From NCBI RefSeq assembly GCF_050947335.1, contig NC_134984.1:8785926-8849925 (forward strand): a stretch of DNA of 64,000 nt, written 5' to 3'. The notes under the pieces were generated by a model that saw only the letters and a program-made list of their open reading frames with translations, did not search any database and had not been told where the DNA came from. Below, one piece after another: positions 1 to 11,300 of this stretch; positions within the stretch are counted from its first letter, which is position 1; the number at the start of each line of letters is the position of its first letter. The DNA comes from Megachile rotundata. Lineage: Eukaryota; Arthropoda; Insecta; Hymenoptera; Megachilidae. A program made the position numbers and the translations under genes.

Positions 1-2300
1 ATGTATATTCAGACATTGCTGAACATGTTCATTAAAATTGCATCACAGTTAAATGTACGAACTTTAGAATGGCGCTGTCTATAAGCAGATCCGCAAAAAC
101 TTAATTTTAAAACAATAGTCTGAGTTAATTTTAAAACAATAGACTGAATGTCGTCCGCATAAGACCAAATACAGTCAAAGTTCGGACTAACTGCCTCATT
201 TATTTTGTACGTTCGCTTCCTTGATGCTAATAAAGAAAGTTACAAAGTTTATTGTCCAAACTTGGAAGGCCGGAAGTCTCAGGAAGTATGCTAATTTACG
301 GCCGTAGCATTAATTTTTCAATCAACATGTCTGTTAATAATCACCCTCTGATACGGGCTTAGAGCACTACTCTTTGGAAAGGGTAAAACGATGCAAATGT
401 GAGGACTTTAAAAATTCGCGTTTTTTCTTCTAACTTGACAGTCGATGACCAGGACACCGCTATATGGGGACCAAAGTGTTTCTGACCACCCTTCAGGAAA
501 ATCCCGTTTGTGGTAGGCTATTGAGGACGAAAACGAAAAGTAAAGTTCTGTGTGCTTTGTGACCCATCGTAAACTACGACCTGCGAAATCGTATTGTTCC
601 GTTGAACGAACGGCAATCGTTGATTCGTAGTTAATACGTTAGAATAGATATGTACATATCTACCTAGAGAAACAGTTTCTTCTATAATTTCCGTACACTC
701 TCTGTATCGACCTTTAGTGTCTCGGTAACTGTCGTAGTGGTAACAAGGATCCAACTTCGGTAGAGTCCTTGTTAGAGCAATTCAAACAGAGAAATTCTAT
801 TTCTCACCTCTTCATACATAGCGTAAGTTTATTAACCAAATTTATTTCTTTACTTTCTTTTAATTTGAGATCCTATTTTTTCTTGGAAAGGAAGAATTTA
901 CGCAAAAATTTTGTTAAGTCTTTATTGAAAATATCTCTAACGTATTTATTAAAAATGTAATTTTATAAATATATAATAACTAAAGGAACATTTCTATGTA
1001 AAAAGAACCGTCGATTTTTATTTTTAGAATTCGTTAGATGAATACATTTTTTTTATGTTCGTTTACGAGTTACTTTTATGTATGTTTGCTTCATTTTCTT
1101 CATTCATCAACGTCTCTGATTTAAACTTTTTCTAGTGAGTTGAATATATACTCAAATTATAATTTGAAAGTATTTACAATTTATTAACGATATTTTTTCA
1201 AAAGTGATTTTGCAAATTTTAATGCTTTCATAAAATAATTTGTTCCTCCTATAATACGATAATACGGCATGCATTATCAAAAGCGTATTAATGATTAACA
1301 GACAATAATATTTATATACAAAATTTAATATTGCTTCCACGTAACAAAATACGCATTAAAGATTTTTAGTAATTCAAAATATTTTCCACTAATAAAAAAA
1401 TTCAAAATATTATTAACATTGAACGAACAAAAATTTTATTCTATCGTTTTTAATATATCAGTTTGAAATAGTAATAATCAAATAAGGTGTTATGTGTAAA
1501 GTAATATGTACTCGTAAAATGAAAGCTAAGAGCCAATTAATCATTTTAGTAACTAGCGAATAATGTTATTAGTTTGTTACTTTGTTATGAGCGAATTTAA
1601 TGACTATTGGAAGAATCTGAATGAATATTGGATATTGCTCAGGTTGGATGAACAGAATTACCCTTGTAGTCTTTCGTAATGCAATAGGCAACTTTTAACG
1701 CAACAACGCGTGTAGCAATACGTACAGTGACCCGAAACTTAGACCGGTAGGAGACTGACTCTAGTTTAGGGGACTTTCTGACCCACCTTGAACAGTTCCA
1801 ATATGATATTCTGACGTTTACTGACTATTCTTGACTCTATTCATGTACATGATCGCTTGAGCCACTAGTTCTTACCGCCGAAAGTGCGTAGAAATCTATG
1901 TGACCATTTTTCTTTTTTGACCTTTGAGACCACAGGTTTAAATCTCGGTTGTCCACTGTACGTAGACAACCCTGTTTCTGGCGCGTAGGATGTTGACTTA
2001 GTTTCAAGAGCCGCGCCGCCTACCCCACCTTGACCACTCCAATGTGACCACCAACCAGTGTAGGCGTCCATTTTTCTACTCTGACCAATTGGGGCAGTAG
2101 CCCTTCCATGGAGTCAGACTCCTGGGCCAGCCTTCTACGCGCCAGAAACAGGGTTGTTTACAATATATATGTATATACCACAACATGGCAGACAAGTGAC
2201 GACTCGACTTTCGCACGGTTTTCGCTCGACGCGGCTCGAGTGTCTTCGATGCCGCTCGTGGCCACGTCGCGCAGTCTGCTCGTGGGACTAATGCACGCTG
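1..2300. other. Upstream intergenic DNA, no gene supported
   Basis: I see no supported gene here. An approximate 24 bp tandem duplication lies at about 101-150 (two copies of TTAATTTTAAAACAATAG). The middle part (about 780-1600) is plain AT-rich DNA. The stretches 400-760 and 1650-2300 are noticeably richer in G and C than the rest of the window, and each holds short open frames without recognisable domains. Partly similar phrases at about 1780 and 2023 (ACCCACCTTGA-like) suggest a decayed repeat. Confidence 0.5.
1962..2161. repeat. 28 bp inverted repeat pair upstream of VgR
   Basis: The arm at 1962-1989 is repeated in reverse complement at 2134-2161 with only about two mismatches. The shared core is CAACCCTGTTTCTGGCGCGT. 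The arms are about 144 bp apart and the similarity stops sharply on both sides. It may be the ends of a small element or a promoter-proximal cruciform; no target-site duplication was found. Confidence 0.6.
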
Positions 2301-2336
2301 TGACGTCACGCGCGCAATTCCCAATCGTGTATATAA
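2301..2336 (+). promoter_or_regulatory. CRE-like palindrome and TATA-like box before VgR
   Basis: A perfect TGACGTCA palindrome lies at 2301-2308, followed by a CCAAT at 2321-2325 and TATATAA at 2330-2336. The VgR start codon is only 25 bp beyond the TATA-like sequence, so a TATA-driven start would fall almost on the ATG. Either the box is not used as such or the leader is extremely short. The motifs are seen; their function is inferred. Confidence 0.4.
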
Positions 2337-2360
2337 CAATTACATAAATTTTTCTAGACT

Positions 2361-5300
2361 ATGTACCGCTATTTACTGCTGTTCTCCGTGCTGAATGTTT
2401 TCTACGTACACGTTCATTCTTCAGGTAAGTTGTCAGTCCTACTTTTCACTTAAAATTCGAAATAACGTTTGACTTGATTGTGCTCATGTTTGATTTTTTT
2501 TTTAGCTATACGCTGCGAGCCCCCAGATCATTTTTTGTGCAAAAACGAAAAATGCATTTCAGTCGTGTTCAAATGCGACGGTGAGAACGACTGTGGCGAT
2601 GAGTCCGATGAATTAGATTGTCGTGACTTTAAAGTACGTGATTATTTTTATCAATATATGTTTGTAATAATATATGTATCGTTTAAAATGTCTAGTGTAG
2701 TGAATTTGAACTTTTTTAAGTTATGGAACTTTTTTGACTGTAATAAAAATGTGTTGAATATTAAAGATATTAACTGGTAGCATCAGAGATCTTTAAACCG
2801 CGCTCGAGAGGGATTATGATCAAGAATAAAGATGAGTTCCGAAAGTTAGAGCTTTGAGACTTTAAGATTTTTAAATTTTTGGTATTTTCATTATTTAACT
2901 ATTTACAATTTCAGTATGTTGAGGCTTTAACATTTTTGAATTTGAAAAATTTAGAAATTGAGTATTTTACAGTTTTGTAATATACTTCAAAGTTTTTGAG
3001 TTTTATGAGTTTTGAGTATTTTAAAATTCTAAGGTTTTGGAGTCTTTCAAGTTTTTAATCTTGAAACTTTGGAATTTTTACATTTTTCGAGTTAAAGTTT
3101 AGAAATTTGATTCTTTTTTATTTTTCCGAATAGAATACGTTAATAAAATTTAATAAAACATTTAAGCAATCGATGAAACATAGTTCGTGTTTTTTATAAT
3201 TTTTAAATGTTTTTCTTCTTTGTTTTGAACAATATATTTAACGATGAAGATATAACACACAATCAATAGCTAAATATAATTATTTTAGTTTACACATACT
3301 GCAATTCAATGCGCTGCAGACGAGTTTCGATGTGCGGATAATGTGTGCATTCCGATCGAAAAATTTTGCGATGCCAAACCCGACTGTTTTGACAAAGGTG
3401 ATGAATACGATGGCTGTGTAAAGGAGGTAAAGTGCAATTTATAGTTTCGTTTTCTGATTCGATAATTAAACGATACCGAGGCGCATTAGAGATTTAATTT
3501 TGGAAAGAGCCGAATTTAATGAGAATTCAATAACGTTCGTTAGACAGTTATAAATACTTTAAAATCTATTTTTCATTTCATTTTAGAAGACTCCTCATAA
3601 GTAGTAGAAAAATTGAAGATATCGAATGTAGATAAAAAAATAAATTTTAATTAGAAAAAGAATTTTGGAAAATTTTATAGCGCTTTTCTTTTAACTCTTA
3701 TTTGCGTTGGTAAAAAATCACTGCTTTTGGGTTTATTTCGTTAACCAATAAGATGCACCTTTTAACTAATTTCGAGAAAAAAATTTTTTTCGCTTGGTGA
3801 AATGGATTTTATATTGCTATTTAACTCAAAAAAAATTCTGTTATGTTATTACATAAAAAATTACGCTTTCCAATCACAAATTATATTAATATTCAGATTC
3901 TTGCCTTTCTGAATTTCTAATTACAATCCATTAAAATTATACGGATTATTAAAATTAAATTAATAAAGTAAACCTATGGTAATTATTGCAGCAGATTCTG
4001 GCTTGGCAATATTTTTTAAGATTAAAATTTCAAACAAAAATGGTAGGATGTTAAGGGGTACGTAAGATGGTGACATCAATTTGACCTTGGATAGTCGTTT
4101 CAAAGTCACGTGAACGCCATCTCTAGTTTTTTAAATAGAACCACTTTTTATTCCATACTTTGATAGTCCTCGTCGAGACGTTTTTAACACGCTATGTTTG
4201 TTTTTTATACATGTCGTTCCCAAGATATGAAGTTTCAAAGTTGATATACCACCGATATTCACATTACTCAAAGTGTATCGCGCGAAGGTTGCACGATCAG
4301 ATTTACGCCACTTATGCGTCAACTTTAAAGCTTCATATCTTGGGGATGACTTGCATAAAAAACAAACATAGTGTTTTGAGAACATCTCCAGGGCTACAAT
4401 ATGTAATAAAAAATGAGGGGTTCCATTTAACCAGTTAACTATGGCGATCATTTTGCAAAGCGCGCACCAGTGTGTGTCGCGATAATCAAGCGATGACGAG
4501 TTAGCTCTCAAGAATTTATGAAACCATCTCAAATTATTTACACTTTTCATTAGTTTATTTCATTTTGTGTTGACCTCTAAACATTTTAAACATATTACAA
4601 TTTACGAATATAATTTAGTTTTCGCCAAAATTACAATTTAAATATCAAATTGTAACAAAATTTTACGCATGACGGATATAGTCGTCATGACACAAAATTC
4701 TGCAACATCTCCATGACGGATATAGTCGTCAAACACACTTAACTGGTTAAGAAATTGAAGATGTTCACGTGACCTTCAAATGATCATTCAAGGTCAAATT
4801 GTTACCACCATCTTATATCTTCCTTGACATACTACAACTTATGTCTGTAACCTTTTTGGACTTTAGAAGTGCTCTGTATATATTTATTTATACAATTTTA
4901 ATAAATTATAAAATAAGATTTAATAAGCCCTTGAATTTGATACATAAAAAGCAGTTTAAAAAAGTTTCAGTTATACTTCAATAACTTTTAACTAAAATCG
5001 AGCATAGATATAAAATGTTTTTTTATTGTTTACGATAAGTTGTGCTCTTTTCTGGCTTACTTCAAACGCATGTTTATTTTTAATATTTACCGCAAAGATT
5101 ACATTTTAGGAATAAATTATGACGGAATTAACAAATTTTAAATGAAATGAAGAATCTTGCTCACATGTACTTGATATTTGTTACTTACGTTGTAGTTTGT
5201 TTAGTTCAAAATTTTATATTTCTAATGCAAATATACATTAAAATAAACAAAGATCCGTGGTAAATGGCGTCGAAACATTATTGTAGATAGTAAAATGCAA

Positions 5301-8300
5301 TTTTTTACACCTAATCTCGATTTTAGCCAAAAATTGTTTAATTTACATCTATGAATTTTGGAACAAACTATTTACAAAATAAGTTTTTCTAAAAAATGAT
5401 TTTAGAAAGATTTGCACTCGTCTTCTCATTTATAAAAATAGAATACTTCTTGCTGTGCCAAATCATAAGACATTGCAGTATTTGCAGCGTAATTCGTTTA
5501 TTATTCTCGAAATTTTTGACAACAATTTTTCTCGTAATTAGTTGGAAGGAGCATATTTTTCTTCAGAACTGTAAATCTTCTAAGCAATCTTTAATTAGGG
5601 AATGTACGAATCAGAACACAAGTACTAATACTTTTGTAAGTTTTACAATAGATTGAGTATAAAAATATAAAACATTCACAATTATTTATCTATTTTTCAA
5701 ATAAAAAAAGGTTTAAGATATTTAATACCACAAATTTTTTGAAGATATTTATTACGGTATATTAAATTTTAATTTTAGTTAATGTCGCAGTCATTTTTTA
5801 TATAAATTACAACTTTCTGTTTATTCGACATTCTTCTATTTTAATAATTTAAAGTGACATACGTATACTCATATGTTCTTAGGTTAGTTATTAGGAATTG
5901 ACGATATTTTCAGTTGTGATCATTTATTTTCAAAAGGTTGTGAAATAAAAAAATATGTGCAGAAATTATAACAAAAATTATATCAACGCGAGATCTAAAT
6001 CCTCTTGTGCAAATGCAAATTTCAAATTATTTATTCGCAACAAGATTATACTGTTCTTGTTTCGATATAAAATTTTGTATAATACAAATCTGTTTACGTC
6101 AAATGTGATATACCATTAATCTACTTTTTTCTTTTTATACTAATTTTTGTCCGCATTTTTCAATTTAAATTAAAATTACGAATTTTCTGGTTAATAGAAG
6201 TGATATATCAAGCTCTTTTTTGATTACGTGCTTATATTACAATCCAGCATTACGATTGCAAAATATTAGGCCATTTTACAAATAATTTGATTTATCTTGC
6301 TTGTTTAAATAAAACGAGTTCTCTTTATATTACAATTGTTTATGAATTCGTCAATACGTCTCTTATCTATCCTATAATTTTTTAAATAATTAATGATTCT
6401 AAGTAGGTGTACTTAATTTAAGTTCCGTGCTCGAAATAATCTTCTTACACAAAACGGTTTTAAACAATTCGAATAAACTTTGATAATGTCAAAAATCAAA
6501 GACACGTTACGATTGCTATTAAATATTATATTATTAAACTTTTATACAAATGTTTTTTATTGTATTATACTTTGTAAAAATAGTATTTAATATTATACTT
6601 TTAAAAAGTACAGAAACAAGATATCTTAATCAGAATGCGCCAAATTTGATTTTAAAAAATTGTCCAAATATTTTAATTCATAATCGACAAATTTTATCAA
6701 GAAAGGAGTTGAAAAATTATTATCTTTTATAAAATAATAACTAATTATTTGTTATTAATCGATTATGTATGTAACTGTATATAAGTAAATCTGGAATGAT
6801 TTTATATAAGTGTATCATTTGATAAAGTTTTTATGAAGATTTTAAGAAGTCAAAGACATATAAGTATGATTTTGTACTTTTTCTTTCTTTGAATTTATTT
6901 CTTTGTGTTCCATATTGTGTATCTTCCTTAAGATATAAAATAATTTACCCTAATTTTCTCTGAAACAATTTTCTTGTTAACTATAGTTAAAGTGCGACGC
7001 TTTTCGATGCAATGACGGTTATTGCGTACGAAACGAATGGGTTTGCGATGGCGTAAAAGATTGTCCTGACGGCAGTGACGAAGGAAACTGCGGTAAATTT
7101 AATAATATTCATTCGTCTAACTGTCTAATTGAATTTTCACTTATAATTCTATTTATTTTTATAGGAAATCAAACAATACCATTCCATAAATGCAACAACG
7201 AAATCGATCGTTATTTATGCAAAAATAAAAGATGCATCTTTTTGAACGCTACTTGCAACGGAAAGGACGATTGTGGAGATGATTCTGATGAAAACGTTGA
7301 AGGGTGTAAAAAGGGTATGTACTTGTAAAATAAAAATATTACTAAAATCATTAGAGATTTCTTCTTCGTAGATTTTTTATATTTATGAGTTAGTTAACAG
7401 TACAATCAGTTCTTTTTCATGTAATTTTAACCAGTTAACTGTGGCGATCTTTTTGCAAAGCGCGCACCAGTGTCTGTCGCGATAATCAAGGGATGACGAG
7501 TTAGCTCTCAATAATTTATGAATCCATCTCAAATCATTTACACTTTTTATTTGTTTATTTCATGTTGACCTCTAAACATTTTAAACATATCACAATTTAC
7601 GAATATAATTTAGTTTTCGCCAAAATTACAATTTAAATATCAAATTGTAATAAAATTTTACAGCTTGACGGATATAGTCGTCATGACACAAAATTCTGCC
7701 ACATCTCTATGACGGATATAGTCGTTAAACTCACTTAACTGGTTAAAAGATACGCATTTAATAAATGAAGAAGTACGAGTAAATATTTGTGTATGAATGA
7801 GACTCTATAGGGATATTTCTTACGTGACTGTACTATAGTAAAAATGTTAACAAAACAAATTAGATACAGTGATAAATAGAGTGATAGGAATTTTTGTTCC
7901 GACGACGATGATTAAATTGTAACTTTTTCAAATTGCAGCTGATGCATCTTGCAAGCAAAGTGCACACTGCGAACATTACTGCAGAAAAACCCCGGAAGGC
8001 GCTCAGTGTTCTTGCAAAACTGGTTACAAGTTGTCGAAAAATCGAACTTGTACAGGTAAAAACTAGAAATTAATTATATGTGATTACCTTTCGTCTGAAA
8101 ATGTTGAAACAATTTTTTTCGTTTAATGAAACTTAATTAGCACGTTATAAACAAATAAATGAATTACATATTTTTATTTTATTACTTCTATTAATTTTAA
8201 TCTGTTTCTATTTCTGCTTCTATTAATTTTATGTAAGTCTTTAATGAATTCATATAATTTGCATTAACAACAGAAAATTTGATTAGTCAAAATTCTGAAA

Positions 8301-11300
8301 ATATTAACAGAATGTTAACAGAGTTTCGGTTGTGTATTTTTTTTAAATACTAATGTTTCTCAAAGATAAAAGTATATCTGTTTAACGGTCTGTTTAAAGA
8401 TATCTATTTAAAGATTAAAATATAATTTTTATGATTAAAAGTGACGCGGTCACAGATTATGAATGGGATTATGACGTGCTACTTATTTCAACAAAATGAT
8501 TCATCACGCAAACTGATTAATAAACGACTCTGATAATTGAGTGCGTGTAGATGAGTCATGAACTTGAATCATTAAAAAGTTTATTGAACCACAAACAACG
8601 AACAATAATAAACATCAACAGTACTTTATTAGTTTAATTTTATTAATGTTTCATATTAGAAATATTTAAAATTTCTTAAGTTTATATTTTCAAATTTAAA
8701 AATTTACAATTTTCAAATTCGCAAATTATAAAATTTTTTTTACACATTCCTCAGTTTCTAAATTTTTAAATCGTAAAATTTAAGAATCCATAATTTTCTC
8801 GATTAAATAATATTCCAATTTTCTAAACGTTGAAACTTTTAAATTCCCTAATTTCTAAATTCTGAATTTCCATATTTCCAAATTCCAAATTTTCAAATTT
8901 CCAAATTTCCATAATTCCAAATTTTCAAATTTCCAAATTTCCATAATTCCAAATTTTCAAATTTTCAAATTTCCAAATTTCCATAATTCCAAAATTGCAA
9001 ATTTCCAAAATTCAAAACCCCAAAATTACAAAATTCCAAATTCCAAATTCCAACTTTTCAAATTTCAACTTTCCAAATTCCAAATTTCTATATTTTCAAG
9101 TTACTAAATTCCAACTTTCCAAATTCCAAATTTCTATATTTTCAAGTTACTAAATTCCAACTTTCCAAATTCCAAATTTCTATATATTCAAGTTACTAAA
9201 TTCCAACTTTCCAAATTCCAAATTTCTATATTTTCAAGTTACTAAATTCCCACTTTCCAAATTCCGAATTTCTATATTTTTAAATTCCAAATTTCCAAAT
9301 TCCGAAAATTCTATATTTTCAAATTACTATATCCTCATACTAAAATTTTATATCCCGAAATTTTAGAATTTGAAAATTGCTTAATAATCCTAATTTCCAT
9401 TATTCAAATATCATAGTTATCTAAATCGTTTATTCCCCAACTATTCAAATAAATGAATCGTTATTAAATTATTATAAGTAAAATGATCTAAATCAATATT
9501 CCTATGGTTATTGATAATTTCTAAAAATTGATGATAAAAACCTTTCAAGAATTTATGTTTAAAATAAAAGAATACATCTACATATATAAAACTTTTTCCT
9601 TTTTTTGCAGATGTGAACGAATGCGAAATTTTTGGAATATGTGATCAACAGTGTATAAACAGTGCTGGATCATACAAATGTTCGTGTCATTCCGGCTATT
9701 TATTAAATGATGATGGTAGAACCTGTTACGCCGACGGTACGTAAATTTTGTTTATTTTTTATTTTAGAAATAATAACTGAACCATACTTTCTGTAAAACT
9801 TGGTGTACGTCCTTAAACTGACTATTTTATTTTGTACTTCAATATTATTTAAACTTTGCTAATTATTTCTTTTCATTTCTAAAACGAATAGCAAGAAAAA
9901 TAATGGAAAAAGAAATTAATGTCCTGTTATGTAACAGAAAATTAAATCAAGAGATTTTTTCATTGAATCTTTTTCCATTCGTTTTTAAAAGTATTTGTTT
10001 GCTAATTAATTTTAATATAAAATGATAGAGAGTAAAGAAATTAAAAAGACAACTTTTTATAAGTCCTGTGAGTTTTAAACACGCAACACTCAGTATAATA
10101 AAACAACCACGTCTTCATTGAGCTTCATTGAGCTTTAATAATACATTCTTAACTTCATTATGTTCTCAAACAGAGAAGAATAAATTACAAGAATTTTAAA
10201 CTAAAATTTTCTTTTTACTTTGCAAAAATTGCGCACTTTAAGTTTGCAAAATTATTTCTTTCGATGTCCTCTGCAGTTCTGCAAAATTTTAATCGGTATT
10301 TAAAGATCAAGAAATTGTTTGCAAGTTATTTCAAACTTCAGAATAAATATTAATTTATAAATGATGAAACACGAGAGAGAAACACATTAGAAACACGTTT
10401 CTAATTAATCCATTGATTAGTAGATAGTTCCTTCCATTTCTAATTAAATCATTGATTTGCAGGTGGCGAAGCTGTGATGGTGTTTTCGATTAAATCTGAA
10501 ATCCGTGGCTTGTATCTCAAATCTCAGCTGTACTATGATGTAGCTCAGAATTTACAACATGCTGTGGCTGTTTCTGTGGATGCGGATCATGTATATTGGT
10601 CCGACATTCAGGATGGAGTGGAAGCAATAACCAAAAGTCAGGAGGATGGCACACACCGAGAAGTCATTGTTACAACAGGTATATTGTATTATTTGTCACA
10701 AATAATAATTATAATATTATAAAAGTTATAATAATTTATAATGTATTAGTGAAGATCGTTACTCAGTGTTTGTTCACCACAGTTTGTTTGTTGCTATTTA
10801 CAAAATTTGAAAACATTTGAAGTTTCGAACATTGAAGTTTAGGAATATTGGAATTTTAAGGGTTTGGGTCTTTGTTTCCTCGAGTTTTGTAGATAGATCT
10901 TGAAGAACTCGAGAACTTTATTTCTGTCTATAAAACTCGAAGAAACAAAGTCCTAAAATCCCAAATCCTTAAAATTCAAATATTTCAAAACTTCGATGCT
11001 CCAAATCCCAAAGTCCTAAGTTTTTAAAGTATATCTAATAATTAAATTAAAAAGTATATCTATAAAACTAAATTTTTGTTTTTCTACGTTTGTAAGGTTT
11101 GAAAAGTCCGGATGATATAGCAGTGGATTGGGTGACTGGTAACATATACTTCACAGACAGCGGTTACATGCATATTGGAGTTTGCTCTAACGACGGAAAT
11201 TATTGTACTATCTTAATTAGGGACCGAAAGGAAAAACCAAGAGGTCTGGCCTTGTTACCATCGAATGGGTCAGTATAAAAACAGTGATATATTAGTCATT

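Larger units (their letters stand above)
3427..6986 (+). other. VgR intron 3
   Basis: This 3.6 kb intron carries the nested foldback/MITE pair described separately (4042-4835). The remainder (3427-4041 and 4836-6986) is low-complexity AT-rich DNA in which I see no gene, RNA or ordered repeat. Confidence 0.6.
2361..7314 (+). other. VgR exons 1-5: signal peptide and first LDL-A cluster
   Basis: The coding exons are 2361-2424, 2506-2633, 3289-3426, 6987-7092 and 7165-7314. Exon 1 encodes the signal peptide, which starts MYRYLLLFSVLNVF. Exons 2 to 5 each carry one LDL-A repeat. Their acidic calcium-binding ends read DESDE, DKGDE, DGSDE and DDSDE, so the second repeat departs from the SDE pattern. 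Many insect VgRs are described with five repeats here; I count four. Confidence 0.9.

Noticed and set aside
518..754. Minus-strand 78-codon frame in a GC-richer segment
   Set aside because: No recognisable domain and no convincing partner exons or promoter in the visible flank; it could be an exon of an unseen gene but cannot be supported.
1865..2347. Overlapping open frames on both strands before VgR
   Set aside because: They overlap the inverted repeat and the promoter motifs and have no domains; GC content explains the lack of stops.
4131..4550. Long minus-strand open frame (139 codons) in VgR intron 3
   Set aside because: It crosses the foldback arms and the boundary of the inserted MITE, has no domain, and lies wholly in repeats.
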